This document shows, in pieces, positions 49,513 through 58,415 of a stretch of 64,000 nt of DNA. The notes beneath the pieces are model-generated. The model was not told where the DNA came from, did not search any database, and worked only from the letters and a program-made list of their open reading frames with translations. The DNA is taken from the NCBI RefSeq assembly GCF_003816055.1, contig NZ_CP033906.1, positions 62,001-126,000 on the forward strand, read 5' to 3'. The DNA comes from Bacillus sp. FJAT-42376 (lineage in GTDB: Bacteria > Bacillota > Bacilli > Bacillales > Bacillaceae). How positions within the stretch are numbered: the stretch's first letter is position 1; every line of letters begins with the position of its first letter. Both the position numbers and the translations under genes were made by a program.

Positions 49513-50487
49513 TTATTGTACGGTTTGTCCTGCTGTAATAAGAGAAAGCTTGTAAACATCCTCTGCACTGCAGCCGCGGGATAGATCGTTCACGGGCATG
49601 TTCAGACCTTGAAGGATCGGTCCGACTGCTTCGAAGTTCCCTAGACGCTGAGCGATTTTGTAGCCGATGTTTCCGGCTTCAAGGCTAGGGAATACGAATA
49701 CGTTCGCATCACCTTTGATGACGGAATCCGGAGCCTTTTTCTCTGCTACAGACGGAACGAATGCCGCATCAAATTGGAATTCCCCGTCCAGTACGAGGTT
49801 TGGAGCCAATTCTTTTGCGATCGTTACCGCCTCTGACACTTTTTCTGTTTCAGGGGATTTAGCGGATCCTTTTGTTGAGAAGCTTAGCATCGCAACGCGT
49901 GGATCAATATCGAACATGTTTGCTGTATTTGCGCTTTCAACCGCGATTTCAGCCAGGTCCTGAGCATCCGGTGAAATGTTAATGGCACAGTCGGCAAATA
50001 CATATTTTTCATCTCCGCGAACCATGATGAATACGCCGGATGTTTTTTTCACGCCTTGCTTTGTTTTAATGATTTGAAGGGCAGGACGAACGGTATCGGC
50101 TGTAGAGTGTGCCGCTCCGCTTACTAAGCCGTGGGCTTGTCCCATATATACAAGCATCGTTCCGAAATAGTTTTCGTCTTTTAAGATTTCGCGCGCCTGC
50201 TCTTCCGTTGCTTTCCCTTTACGGCGTTCAACAAATGCCTGAACCATGTCTTCGAAGCCTTCGAAGCTGTTCGGGTCTTTAATTTCCACACCGTCAAGCT
50301 TTACATTCAGTTCAGCCGCTTTCTGCTCAACCGCCTGCTTGCTGCCGATAACGATTGGCTGTAAAACGCCTTCTTCAGCAAGACGGGATGCCGCTGTTAA
50401 AATCCGCTCATCGGTGCCTTCCGGAAGAACGATTTTAATATCCTTACCTGTCACTTTTTCTTTTAACGTTGCAAACAAATCTGACAA
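49513..50487 (-). CDS. pta: Phosphate acetyltransferase
   Basis: Converts acetyl-CoA and phosphate to acetyl phosphate for overflow acetate production. 324 residues of the short Pta type: IVLPEGTDERIL near residue 18, GMLVYMGQAHGLVSGAAHSTADTVRPALQ near 124, and VFPSLEAGNIGYKIAQRLG near 267. The start codon is TTG at 50487 (MSDLFATLKEKV), eight bases after AAGGAGG, with no usable ATG. It lies between lipL and hemQ as in B. subtilis. Confidence 0.96.
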   Translation of the reverse strand: MSDLFATLKEKVTGKDIKIVLPEGTDERILTAASRLAEEGVLQPIVIGSKQAVEQKAAELNVKLDGVEIKDPNSFEGFEDMVQAFVERRKGKATEEQAREILKDENYFGTMLVYMGQAHGLVSGAAHSTADTVRPALQIIKTKQGVKKTSGVFIMVRGDEKYVFADCAINISPDAQDLAEIAVESANTANMFDIDPRVAMLSFSTKGSAKSPETEKVSEAVTIAKELAPNLVLDGEFQFDAAFVPSVAEKKAPDSVIKGDANVFVFPSLEAGNIGYKIAQRLGNFEAVGPILQGLNMPVNDLSRGCSAEDVYKLSLITAGQTVQ

Positions 50488-50530
50488 ATGAATGCCCTCC
50501 TTATTTAATGCCTCATATGCTTCCTGTTTT

Positions 50531-50586
50531 AGGATACTTTACTGAGCAGGAAATTCAAGTCATCGCCCGTTATGACAGCGTTATCA
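50531..50586 (-). promoter_or_regulatory. pta promoter with upstream CcpA cre site
   Basis: On the minus strand TTGAAT (50553-50558), 16 bases, TATCCT (50531-50536). Upstream TGATAACGCTGTCA (50573-50586) matches 13 of 14 bases of the cre consensus TGWAANCGNTNWCA. Its centre is about 55 bases before the expected start of transcription, the position from which CcpA activates pta in B. subtilis. Confidence 0.72.
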
Positions 50587-50744
50587 GTCAATAATTCTTT
50601 ATTTTCAAAACTAACTGACTACTCAGCGCGCCTTTTTTTCCTCCTTTATCATCCTTGTTTCCTTCAAGTTTTATTCACAAATCCGTGAGTTAAACTGTGA
50701 TATAGTTAGGTTAGAATGAATAGAGAGAATAGGAGTGAAATGAA

Positions 50745-51503
50745 ATGAATGAAATGCCGAAAAACGAAGCTGCACAAACCCTTGACGGCTGGTACGCTTT
50801 GCATGATTTCAGAACGCTTGACTGGGCAGCATGGAAGATGCTGACGGGCGACGAACGCGAAATGATTATCCATGAATTCTCCGGCCTCCTTGAAAAATGG
50901 GGCGCAGTGGAGAAAGCCGGAAAAGGCAGTCACGCTCTTTACAGCATTGTTGGACAAAAAGCAGATTTCATGATGATGCTCTTGCGGCCGACTATGGAGG
51001 AACTGAACGAGATTGAAACGGAATTTAATAAATCCCGCCTTGCTGAATTCACATTGCCGGCATTTTCCTATGTATCTGTCGTTGAGCTGAGCAACTACCT
51101 TGCAGGAGACGGAGACCCGTATGAAAATCCTCAGGTGCGCGCGCGGCTATATCCGGAGCTTCCAAAAGCGAAGCATGTCTGCTTCTATCCAATGGACAAG
51201 CGCAGACAGGGCAACGACAACTGGTATATGCTTCCGATGGATGAGCGTAAAAGCCTGATGAGAAGCCATGGAATGATTGGCAGACAATACGCAGGCAAGG
51301 TTAAGCAAATTATTTCCGGCTCTGTTGGTTTTGATGATTACGAATGGGGCGTTACCCTTTTTGCCGATGACGTTCTTCAGTTTAAAAAGCTTGTTTATGA
51401 AATGCGGTTTGACGAGGTAAGTGCCCGATACGGCGAATTTGGATCCTTCTATGTCGGAAATATTCTTTCTCCTGAAAAGGTCCAGTCGTTTTTCCATATT
51501 TAA
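50745..51503 (+). CDS. hemQ: Coproheme decarboxylase HemQ
   Basis: Last step of the coproporphyrin-dependent heme pathway of Firmicutes: decarboxylates coproheme III to heme b. Chlorite-dismutase fold. The catalytic tyrosine is in [10 protein letters not shown] (Tyr148) and the heme-ligand histidine in [10 protein letters not shown] (His175). 252 residues. It diverges from pta, as ywfI does in B. subtilis. Confidence 0.95.
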   Translation: MNEMPKNEAAQTLDGWYALHDFRTLDWAAWKMLTGDEREMIIHEFSGLLEKWGAVEKAGKGSHALYSIVGQKADFMMMLLRPTMEELNEIETEFNKSRLAEFTLPAFSYVSVVELSNYLAGDGDPYENPQVRARLYPELPKAKHVCFYPMDKRRQGNDNWYMLPMDERKSLMRSHGMIGRQYAGKVKQIISGSVGFDDYEWGVTLFADDVLQFKKLVYEMRFDEVSARYGEFGSFYVGNILSPEKVQSFFHI

Positions 51504-51507
51504 CAGT

Positions 51508-51536
51508 AAAAGCTCTTTCCATCAGGAAAGAGCTTT
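51508..51536. terminator. Bidirectional terminator after hemQ
   Basis: Stem AAAAGCTCTTTCC / GGAAAGAGCTTTT with a four-base loop; T-runs in both directions between two converging genes. Confidence 0.9.
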
Positions 51537-52157
51537 TTAGCGCGCGGTAAATTGATTGCTGCTGTCCTGATCCCAGTTCTCTCCTCTGTAGCCGGTATGC
51601 CCCTCCTCATTCACAAAACAAGGGAGAACTTCATGGACCACCCCGGACACTGCACTTTGCCTAAATGAAATTGTGAACCGCATTTTTGATGAATCCGAAG
51701 GGGCGATCACCGAGTTCTGAGGGGTCAGGCTGTTCGAAGCAAGCAGCTGCCCATTCATTCCGACTGTACCGATTCCTGACGGCTGCGCCTGATTAACTCT
51801 GATCCAATAGTTCGTCACTTTTAAAGCAGAGGCAAGATCGCAAGGTCGATCATAAACGATTTCAATCTGATTTGCCGCCGTCTGCCTGGCCATTAACAGC
51901 TTGGGAACGGCCACTCGGATATTCAAATCCGCGACTCGGTAGCTTACCCCAATTTTAAGAAGCTGGCTTCCGGTAAGCCGGTAGCTGCCATTGCCGGTCC
52001 TCCTTGCCCTAAAGCTCGTTCCATCATCTCCGTTTATCGTTAGTACAGGGGCAGCAGAAGCAAAGCCTGCCAGCTGAATTTCGGTGAGAGTAATAATGTT
52101 GGCTCTTACTTGCCTGTAAGCTAACGAATGTCCAATGCTATTGTAGCTGCTGTACAA
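51537..52157 (-). CDS. Unrecognised beta-rich protein
   Basis: I do not recognise this gene. Read from a TTG at 52157 seven bases after GAGGAGG (a better start than the ATG at 52310) it gives 206 residues. The protein is rich in Ser, Asn, Thr and beta-type segments (ITLTEIQLAGFASAAPVLTI; YRLTGSQLLKIGVSYRVADL; LKVTNYWIRVNQ; MRFTISFRQSAVSGVVHEVL). It has no signal peptide or membrane segment and ends NQFTAR. The segment VTNYWIRVNQAQPSGIG resembles Ig-like or surface-layer modules. It converges on hemQ. Confidence 0.6.
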   Translation of the reverse strand: MYSSYNSIGHSLAYRQVRANIITLTEIQLAGFASAAPVLTINGDDGTSFRARRTGNGSYRLTGSQLLKIGVSYRVADLNIRVAVPKLLMARQTAANQIEIVYDRPCDLASALKVTNYWIRVNQAQPSGIGTVGMNGQLLASNSLTPQNSVIAPSDSSKMRFTISFRQSAVSGVVHEVLPCFVNEEGHTGYRGENWDQDSSNQFTAR

Positions 52158-52728
52158 GTGATTGCCTCCTCTTTTTCTATTTCCTCTTTCTACCCTATGT
52201 ACCAATGAGCGTTTTTTGCCTGTTATAAAAAAGAATAATTCCATTTCTTTTCTCATACTATCTGTGTTGAGTATGGTATTCAGTCTTTCTCTTCTCAGGG
52301 GTGAATACATGACAAGAAGCTTTCAAGGCAGATGAGGGCGGCAGGTGCTGGAGTCAGTGCAATGGGAATGCTTTTTGAGGTGAACAGAGGTAAAGACTCC
52401 TGTCTTGATGTTAAAGGCATATCCTCTATAAAAGGCAGGCATTCAGCGGCCTGGAGGATTTGAAGTGACTTAAGCAGGATCTTTTTACCAGGAATTTCCT
52501 TCCACTGACGTTAAACCTCGCCAAAAACGTCGCTGCAGGGAATCACTGCAGGCCGGGGGAGTATTCGCTCAAGCCTGCCGGAAATTGCTCCGGAAACCTG
52601 GTACAGCCAGGAGAATTCCGGGCGCTGGATATTACAATGCTTCTATACCCCTAGCCAGCAGGATGGCGCTTCTGTTTTTTCAGCGCGCTGATGTTTTGAA
52701 ATGACAACTCATGAAATGGGGGATTTTC
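52158..52728. other. Gene-free stretch before gerQ
   Basis: 570 bases with no supported gene on either strand. It is GC-rich with short dyads (for example around 52540 and 52590) but nothing I can name. I could not find a sigma-E promoter matching its consensus for gerQ. Confidence 0.5.
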
Positions 52729-53316
52729 ATGCTATTTAATAAAAAGCAGGGAAACAACGGGCAGCAGCAGGCACCATATCCTTATCCCGGCTACGGGTAC
52801 GGATACGATCCGGGATATGATGCTTCTTATGACCAGCGGGCTTATCAGCCTTTTGCGATGCAAGGACAGCAAGGTCAGGGACAAATGCAGCAAGGCCAGG
52901 GTCAGCAGGGAATGGGACAACAGGGAATGGGACAACAGGGAATGGGCGGCATGCAGGGGCAGCAGGGCCAGGGGCAAATGCAGGGATTTCAGATTCCTCC
53001 CATGCAGTCACAGGCTTCTCCCTCTCAGAGTATTCCCGGAATGCTGCCGCTGGAAGAATCGTATATTGAGAACATTTTAAGACTGAACAGAGGCAAAACC
53101 GCGACCGTTTATATGACATTTGAAAACAATAAAGAGTGGAATGCAATGATTTTCAAAGGGACGATCGAGGCAGCGGGAAGGGACCATATTATCCTGAGCG
53201 ATTCCCAAACAGGAAGACGGTATCTGCTTCTCATGGTGTACCTGGATTATATTACCTTCGATGAGGAAATCAATTATGAGTATCCGTTTGCAATGGCAAC
53301 ATATTCACCCCGGTAA
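52729..53316 (+). CDS. gerQ: Spore coat protein GerQ
   Basis: Inner-coat protein cross-linked by transglutaminase and needed to retain the lytic enzyme CwlJ. N-terminal half is Gln/Gly/Met/Tyr-rich and partly repetitive (GQQGMGQQGMGGMQG; YPYPGYGYGYDPGYD), while the conserved C-terminal domain is PLEESYIENILRLNRGKTATVYMTFE ... GRRYLLLMVYLDYITFDEEI. The start is ATG at 52729 after GGGGG. 195 residues. Upstream of ywdK, as in B. subtilis (ywdL). Confidence 0.93.
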   Translation: MLFNKKQGNNGQQQAPYPYPGYGYGYDPGYDASYDQRAYQPFAMQGQQGQGQMQQGQGQQGMGQQGMGQQGMGGMQGQQGQGQMQGFQIPPMQSQASPSQSIPGMLPLEESYIENILRLNRGKTATVYMTFENNKEWNAMIFKGTIEAAGRDHIILSDSQTGRRYLLLMVYLDYITFDEEINYEYPFAMATYSPR

Positions 53317-53414
53317 CCGGATACCGGAGAAACTTTCACTTTTCATAGAGAATTGTGCGTCAAACTGACGGATTAACCGTGTTTTAACGGGGGGGCAATG
53401 CTCTGTATTTCTCT

Positions 53415-53667
53415 GCACTGACCCTCATCCCTTCACCGCATCAAGGGGCAGAGGAAGACTGCCTGCATCCCTTGCGCTGAAAGGATTGGCCGTTTGCAGG
53501 GACGGAGCTTTCGTCCTTTAGCGAGGCGAGGGTCAGTGCTATGCACTGACCCTCATCCCTTCACCGCATCAAGGGACAGAGGAAGACTGCCTGCATCCCT
53601 TGCGCTGAAAGGATTAGCGGTTTGCAGGGACGGAGCTTTCGCCCTTTAGCGAAGCGGGGGTCAGTGC
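53415..53667. repeat. Two tandem 125-bp elements
   Basis: Units 53415-53539 and 53543-53667, each exactly 125 bp, separated by TAT. Ends GCACTGACCCTCATCCC and GGGTCAGTGC. They differ from each other at only a few bases. Same orientation as the copies at 9426. After the array, 53667-53720 is a low-complexity run rich in CAAACC and CAACC. Between convergent gerQ and ywdK. Confidence 0.9.
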
Positions 53668-53760
53668 AAACCGGAAACTGTAAACCGCAAACCGCAACCG
53701 GCAAACCATCAACCATCAGCCAAACTGCACCCCCGGAACCCCTGACCGAATCGGCACACA

Positions 53761-53795
53761 AAAAAAGAGCCATGCTCCTGCACAGCTCTTTTTTT
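53761..53795. terminator. Bidirectional terminator before ywdK
   Basis: Stem AAAAAAGAGC / GCTCTTTTTT with a 14-base loop and T-runs in both directions, between gerQ and ywdK. Confidence 0.75.
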
Positions 53796-53796
53796 G

Positions 53797-54168
53797 TTAT
53801 AAATATTTTACTGCGGCTATCACAATCATAACCCATGAAGCAAGGAAACATAGTCCGCCAAGGGGGGTAATGGCGCCAAGCACACTAATCTGGGTGACGG
53901 CAAGGACATAAAGACTGCCAGAGAATAGGATAATGCCTGCAAGCATGAGCCACCCGGCCCACGTCACCAGTCCGGCATTCGAGATTTTATCTGCTAGAAA
54001 AGCCGCAACGAAGAGGCCTCCTGCATGAAACATCTGATAGGTAACGGCTTTTTCCCATATGGCGATATATTTCTCCGGAATTTTTCCTTCCAGTCCATGT
54101 GCCCCAAAGGCTCCAAGCGCCACTGCCAGGAAGGCGTTAATGGCGGCGAAAATAATGAACAGCTTCAT
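53797..54168 (-). CDS. ywdK: DUF423 membrane protein YwdK
   Basis: 123-residue protein with four hydrophobic segments covering almost all of it; opening MKLFIIFAAINAFLAVALGAFGAHGLEGK is the DUF423 signature. Function unknown. It has an AGGAG site before the ATG. It lies between gerQ and ywdJ as in B. subtilis. Confidence 0.9.
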   Translation of the reverse strand: MKLFIIFAAINAFLAVALGAFGAHGLEGKIPEKYIAIWEKAVTYQMFHAGGLFVAAFLADKISNAGLVTWAGWLMLAGIILFSGSLYVLAVTQISVLGAITPLGGLCFLASWVMIVIAAVKYL

Positions 54169-54263
54169 TTCTACCAGCTCCTGTTATGAAATCGTCTTCT
54201 TTCATCTTACCCCACCGCTTCGAACTTTCCAACTGACTGTGTCATGAACGTTTTGTGACCGCT

Positions 54264-55559
54264 TTAGCCATTCGCCTTTTTTCCAAATTTAAGCGTAAGC
54301 TGGTCTACTATAATCGCAAGGATGGTTCCCAAAATCAATCCGTTGTTAAAAATAGAGATTAAGACAGGCGGAAATCCGGTAAATGCCTCGGGCGGAACAT
54401 ACATGGCTCCTGTGCCCGCGAGCAGCGCAATCCCCATTGTGTACAGCATTCGATCTTTATCCTGTGTTTCATTAAGCTGTCGGAGTGCCATTCCAATCAT
54501 GCCCGAGAAAACGACAAATTGAACGGCGAATCCGACCGGTGCTGGAAGTGCGGCAAACAGATTAAGGATCAGAGGAATCATACTCATCACAATAACAAGA
54601 AGGTTGGCTAAAATAAACGGACGCTTTGCGCCATTGCCTGTCGTTGTAATAAATCCGGCGGCTCCTGAAATAGGGACAGGACCGACCGCTCCGGTAAGTC
54701 CGCTGATCCCGTGGCTGAGGCCGGCAAAAATACTTGCCCGCTTGCCCCGTCCAGGAATCTCCGCATCTCCTCCGCCCAATGCCCGGACAGCCTGCTCTGC
54801 CACTTTAATACTTGCTAGCATGTTGGCAATCAGGAGCAGCGTGATAAAAAAGGCCGTGACAATCATGCCTGCATTGAAAACCGGTACGCCGAATGGAAAC
54901 AGCACGGGGAATGCGAACCAATCGGCTGTACCTTTGACCGGTTTAGCGAGGCCGAGCAGCGCAAAGACCCCCCAGCCGGCAAGAAGGCCGATGAGGATGG
55001 AATATTGTTTGAAAAACGGCCGTTTCATCCGGCTTAGAAAAAAGGTAAAAAGCAGGATGGCTGCGGCTGCCGCGAACACAGCCGGATCTGCCTTCGATCC
55101 CCGGTAGCCAACCCCCATAATCCCTTTAACGATGGAACCGCTCAGCTGGAATACGAGCAGAAGCAGATAAGTGCCTGTGACAAGGGGAGTAAATAATTTT
55201 GCCAGTTTATCAACAAGACCGAGCAGCGCAAACAGCAGAAAGAAACCGCCGCTCATGATAAGCGCACCCTGGAGGTTCTGAAGTGTATCTATGAAGCTTG
55301 CAAAAAGCGTGCTGCTCAATCCGGCATAGATGGAGTAAACCCCCCACCACAATCCAGCCGGACCTTCATTAATCGGCAGTTTGTGGCCAAACAGGACCTG
55401 CATCAATCCTGCAAGGCCAAGGACAAAGAGCGTACTTTGAATAAGAACGGCGGTCTGGGCGCCATCAAGCTCGTAAAGCTGGCCGATTGCAATCGGCACG
55501 ACAATTGTAGAAGCAATAATAAAGAAGACCCATTGCAGGGCGGATAAAAGCAATTTCAT
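54264..55559 (-). CDS. ywdJ: Nucleobase:cation symporter-2 family permease YwdJ
   Basis: 431-residue transporter of the uracil/xanthine permease family (NCS2) with about 12 membrane segments. GLSHGISGLTGAVGPVPISGAAGFITTTG near residue 275 corresponds to the family signature. The substrate is likely a purine or pyrimidine base but is not determined. It is followed by ywdK and preceded by ywdI on the same strand. Confidence 0.85.
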   Translation of the reverse strand: MKLLLSALQWVFFIIASTIVVPIAIGQLYELDGAQTAVLIQSTLFVLGLAGLMQVLFGHKLPINEGPAGLWWGVYSIYAGLSSTLFASFIDTLQNLQGALIMSGGFFLLFALLGLVDKLAKLFTPLVTGTYLLLLVFQLSGSIVKGIMGVGYRGSKADPAVFAAAAAILLFTFFLSRMKRPFFKQYSILIGLLAGWGVFALLGLAKPVKGTADWFAFPVLFPFGVPVFNAGMIVTAFFITLLLIANMLASIKVAEQAVRALGGGDAEIPGRGKRASIFAGLSHGISGLTGAVGPVPISGAAGFITTTGNGAKRPFILANLLVIVMSMIPLILNLFAALPAPVGFAVQFVVFSGMIGMALRQLNETQDKDRMLYTMGIALLAGTGAMYVPPEAFTGFPPVLISIFNNGLILGTILAIIVDQLTLKFGKKANG

Positions 55560-55598
55560 CTGTGTACCTCCATTAAAAAAAGCCGAACAAACGGCTTA

Positions 55599-55904
55599 TT
55601 AAAAATCAAATAACGACGAACCATTCGCTCCTTCATCTTCTAAGCGGCCATCTGTACCCATTATTTTCGAAGAAGAAGGCTTGGATATTCCCATCATTTT
55701 CTGCAGTTCAGCTTCACTGATGCCATTTTTCTCTGCCGGTTCAGGTTTTTCCTCAGAACGATCCGGTTCCTGCTCGAGCACCACATCACAAAGACTTTTA
55801 ATGACGAGAAGCCGATCCCTGATGCCCTGATCAGAGCCTGCTATCTTTGCCTGCCGCAGCTCTGCTTCCATTTTGTTCAGCAGCTGGTGTATTGAAATGT
55901 CCAT
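55599..55904 (-). CDS. ywdI: YwdI family protein
   Basis: About 101-residue Bacillaceae protein of unknown function. Helical N-terminus (ISIHQLLNKMEAELRQAKIAGSDQGIRDRLLVIKSLCDVVLE), an acidic linker, and a C-terminal conserved block LQKMMGISKPSSSKIMGTDGRLEDEGANGSSLFDF. The start is ATG at 55904 after AAGGAGG. It precedes ywdJ, as in B. subtilis. Confidence 0.85.
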   Translation of the reverse strand: MDISIHQLLNKMEAELRQAKIAGSDQGIRDRLLVIKSLCDVVLEQEPDRSEEKPEPAEKNGISEAELQKMMGISKPSSSKIMGTDGRLEDEGANGSSLFDF

Positions 55905-55979
55905 AACGACCCTCCTTCTCACGTTGCTTGTTTCTCTATTTTACCACGAATTGCGGGCCCTTCCCAATCCAGCCATAGG

Positions 55980-56008
55980 AAAAGCCAGTTTCCCAATGGA
56001 AACTGGCT
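55980..56008 (-). terminator. Orphan terminator upstream of ywdI
   Basis: Perfect eleven-base-pair stem AGCCAGTTTCC / GGAAACTGGCT with a CAAT loop and a TTTT tail on the minus strand only. No annotated gene ends here, which implies an unlisted minus-strand transcript. Confidence 0.75.
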
Positions 56009-56189
56009 CTAATAACAAATAAGGTAGCCGCTGTTGCCGTAACTCATTATAAGAAAGTTTTAAACCACCACTTCTCCAAGTGGGTGTTCGCAGAAACGCT
56101 AAATGATGTCCTCCCTGTCGTATAGACGAAGGCGTATCATCTGCGGTTCAATGTAAAACTCCCTATTACAGCTTAAAGGTTAAAACTTT
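56009..56189 (-). ncRNA. Candidate structured non-coding RNA
   Basis: The segment 56054-56189 is closed by AAAGTTTTAAACC (56054-56066) against GGTTAAAACTTT (56178-56189), twelve pairs with one bulge. Inside are CCACTT/AAGTGG (56068-56083) and a long arm CGCAG/CTGCG plus ATGAT/ATCAT (56089-56145). No protein-like reading frame fits. A minus-strand terminator follows at 55980-56008. The A/U-rich closing helix and long rod recall 6S RNA, but I cannot confirm that; strand is inferred from the terminator. Confidence 0.4.
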
Positions 56190-56381
56190 ATTATCATTAC
56201 GAACAATGCAGCTAGTTTTTATATAATACTTCATTCTTCTGACGAACACAAGGGGTTTGCCTTTTCGGTGGAAAGAGACAAACTTAAATAGGCCGAAAGG
56301 ACCGAAAAAGCATCCGCAGGTTTTAATTATGCTGATACGTGCTAAATAAGTAGTGGACAACAAAATCAGGAGGCGAAGAAA

Positions 56382-56729
56382 ATGAAACCAGTAGTAAAAG
56401 AGTATACAAATGATGAAACATTAAAAAACGATATTTTAGAATTAAAAGGCCAAGGGGTCGATCCTAAAGATTTATATGTTCTTTCACACGATGATGAGCG
56501 CACGAAACGCGTAGCCCACAATGCAGATGCCAATACAATCGGTCTAGCCGAGATGGGACTTGGCAGTGCAGTAGGCAATATGTTCAGCAAAAAGGGAGAC
56601 GAGCTGCGCGCCAAATTGCAGGACGTAGGTTTCTCTGAAACAGAGGCTGAGGCATATGAGGAAAAATTGGATCAAGGGAAGATTCTTCTGATCGTAACGG
56701 ATCATGAGCGGGCAAAATCCCTCGTATAA
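56382..56729 (+). CDS. General stress protein, YflT (17M) domain
   Basis: 115-residue protein of the general-stress-protein 17M/YflT family (VVKEYTNDETLKNDILELKGQGVDPKDLYVLSHDDERT ... VGFSETEAEAYEEKLDQGKILLIV). Members are induced by sigma-B in Bacillus; molecular role unknown. It is paralogous to the gene at 58416. A weak sigma-B-like GTTTTA (56320-56325), 14 bases, TGCTAA (56340-56345) lies upstream. It has an AGGAGGCG ribosome binding site. Confidence 0.85.
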   Translation: MKPVVKEYTNDETLKNDILELKGQGVDPKDLYVLSHDDERTKRVAHNADANTIGLAEMGLGSAVGNMFSKKGDELRAKLQDVGFSETEAEAYEEKLDQGKILLIVTDHERAKSLV

Positions 56730-56733
56730 AGGC

Positions 56734-56762
56734 AAAAAGGCTGGCACATTGCCAGCCTTTTT
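56734..56762. terminator. Bidirectional terminator between the stress gene and ung
   Basis: Twelve-base-pair stem AAAAAGGCTGGC / GCCAGCCTTTTT with a five-base loop between convergent genes; it touches the ung stop. Confidence 0.93.
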
Positions 56763-57436
56763 TATATGCACCAGTCAATTTCTTTCAAGCCTTTTTCTTT
56801 CAAAAATTCATTCGTTCTTGAAAAAGGTTTACTCCCAAAGAATCCCCGGTTTGCTGAAAACGGACTGGGATGAGGCGATTCAATTACTGCATGCTTCGTC
56901 AGATCAACGAGTTCTTTTTTAGCCTGCGCATGCTTCCCCCAAAGGATAAACACAACCGGATCTTCTTTATTGTTCAGGCTTCTGATGACCTCATCTGTGA
57001 ACCGTTCCCAGCCAAGGTCTTTATGGGAATTGGCTTCCCCTTTCCGCACAGATAAGACGGTGTTCAGCAGCAGCACCCCTTGTTCTGCCCATTTAACGAG
57101 GGAACCGTGAGAAGGCTCAGGGCATCCGAGATCGCTGCTCAGCTCCTTATAAATGTTTTTAAGCGAAGGAGGTTTCCGGACCCCCTCTTTAACTGAAAAG
57201 CTCAATCCATGAGCCTGTCCGGGTCCGTGGTACGGATCCTGTCCTAAAATGACGGCCCTTACTTCACTGTAAGGGGTCAAATGGAGGGCGTTAAATAAGT
57301 CATGCGGGTCCGGATAAACGGTCCCGCTTTCATATTCGCGCTTTAATTTTTCTCTTAAAGATACGTAATAATTCTCTGAAAACTGCTCCTCCAGTTCATT
57401 CCACCAGTCGTTTTTGATTAGCTGCTTCGCTGTCAT
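56762..57436 (-). CDS. ung: Uracil-DNA glycosylase
   Basis: Removes uracil from DNA in base-excision repair (family 1). Water-activating motif [21 protein letters not shown] near residue 62 and the DNA-binding [17 protein letters not shown] near residue 188. The start is ATG at 57436 ([12 protein letters not shown]); a GTG at 57445 is possible. 224 residues. It follows ywdF by about 20 bases. Confidence 0.96.
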   Translation of the reverse strand: MTAKQLIKNDWWNELEEQFSENYYVSLREKLKREYESGTVYPDPHDLFNALHLTPYSEVRAVILGQDPYHGPGQAHGLSFSVKEGVRKPPSLKNIYKELSSDLGCPEPSHGSLVKWAEQGVLLLNTVLSVRKGEANSHKDLGWERFTDEVIRSLNNKEDPVVFILWGKHAQAKKELVDLTKHAVIESPHPSPFSANRGFFGSKPFSRTNEFLKEKGLKEIDWCI

Positions 57437-57454
57437 TCCCCTCACCCCGCTTTT

Positions 57455-58276
57455 CTATTTCGCTAAAGAATTTTCCTGGGCGAGCCTGGAGACAATCGGC
57501 ATCCCGTCCCAGCTAATCTCACTCGATGATTCAAACGTTTTTATTTCAGGTTCTTCCAGCAGTGCCGAAAAGTTTTTGACCTCTAGTTCTCCAAGATCAT
57601 GTTTATCAGCCAAAATGTTCAAAAACCCTTGTCTCACAGAGTCCAGCTGGGCAGATTGATTGTCTCCGTCCCCGTCGAATGAATAAATAACCCCTGCAAC
57701 TGGTACCCGCTTAACGATATGATTTTTCATCACTCTTAAAATAAAATCCCAATCCCAATAATTGTGCACATCCAAGTCAAAGTAGCCTATTTGATCATGA
57801 AGCTGCCTCTTGTACAAACTCCCGGACGGTACGTAAGTGGAGAACCGCTTCATATTATGCGGATCATACTGATAGGCAAAGAGCTTTCTCTCCTGCGGGA
57901 AACGGATGAATCTCTGCCATTTGAACCTTACAATTTCAGCATCTGAGTAAACAAGATCCGCCTTATCCAATGCGCGGGACATGCGCTCCAGGTGGGCGGG
58001 CATGAGCAGGTCATCATCGTCGCACAGCATAATGGCCTCCCCTGTCGCCTGCCTCACTCCGAGGTTTCTTGCGGTAACATGGCCTCCATTTTCAGTTAAA
58101 TGCTCAATCTGGATTGGCAGCTCCGGATACATCTCCTTCAGTCTGTCCACCCGTTCTCCCGCATCATTGACAATAATGATTTCATACGGCTTCAGTGTCT
58201 GCCGCAGGAGACATTCCATTAGCTCGGCAAGCGCCCATAAACGGTTATAGGTTGTGATTACGACAGATATTTTCAT
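57455..58276 (-). CDS. ywdF: Family 2 glycosyltransferase YwdF
   Basis: 273-residue GT-A fold glycosyltransferase. N-terminal ISVVITTYNRLWALAELMECLLRQT, then NDAGERVD and the DxD-type metal motif IMLCDDDDLLMP near residue 92; acceptor-side WDWDFILRVMKN. Soluble, no membrane segment. Sugar and acceptor unknown. ywdF-ung order as in B. subtilis. Confidence 0.88.
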   Translation of the reverse strand: MKISVVITTYNRLWALAELMECLLRQTLKPYEIIIVNDAGERVDRLKEMYPELPIQIEHLTENGGHVTARNLGVRQATGEAIMLCDDDDLLMPAHLERMSRALDKADLVYSDAEIVRFKWQRFIRFPQERKLFAYQYDPHNMKRFSTYVPSGSLYKRQLHDQIGYFDLDVHNYWDWDFILRVMKNHIVKRVPVAGVIYSFDGDGDNQSAQLDSVRQGFLNILADKHDLGELEVKNFSALLEEPEIKTFESSSEISWDGMPIVSRLAQENSLAK

Positions 58277-58352
58277 TTAGCCATCCCTCACTTACGTTTC
58301 TTTGTTTTCATTAAATCATATATTGCGTCCGATATCATCTTTCAGCAGGTTA

Positions 58353-58378
58353 GTTTTTACTCTTGTCAAACAGGGTAC
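58353..58378 (+). promoter_or_regulatory. Sigma-B promoter
   Basis: GTTTTT (58353-58358), 14 bases, GGGTAC (58373-58378), close to the sigma-B consensus GTTTWW-N12-15-GGGWAW, 37 bases before the start codon. Confidence 0.7.
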
Positions 58379-58415
58379 TGTCTCATTAAACACTGTCTTT
58401 AGGGAGGAATTGAGA

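Noticed and set aside
52729..53316. Minus-strand frames opposite gerQ (Leu- and His-rich)
   Set aside because: They are antisense to the Gln/Gly/Met repeats of GerQ.
53667..53720. CAAACC-rich tract as a functional repeat
   Set aside because: Low-complexity with irregular spacing; no period or dyad that would support a site.
56166..56363. Minus-strand 65-codon frame upstream of the stress gene
   Set aside because: No ribosome binding site, no protein-like pattern, and it covers the promoter region of the plus-strand gene and part of the folded segment.
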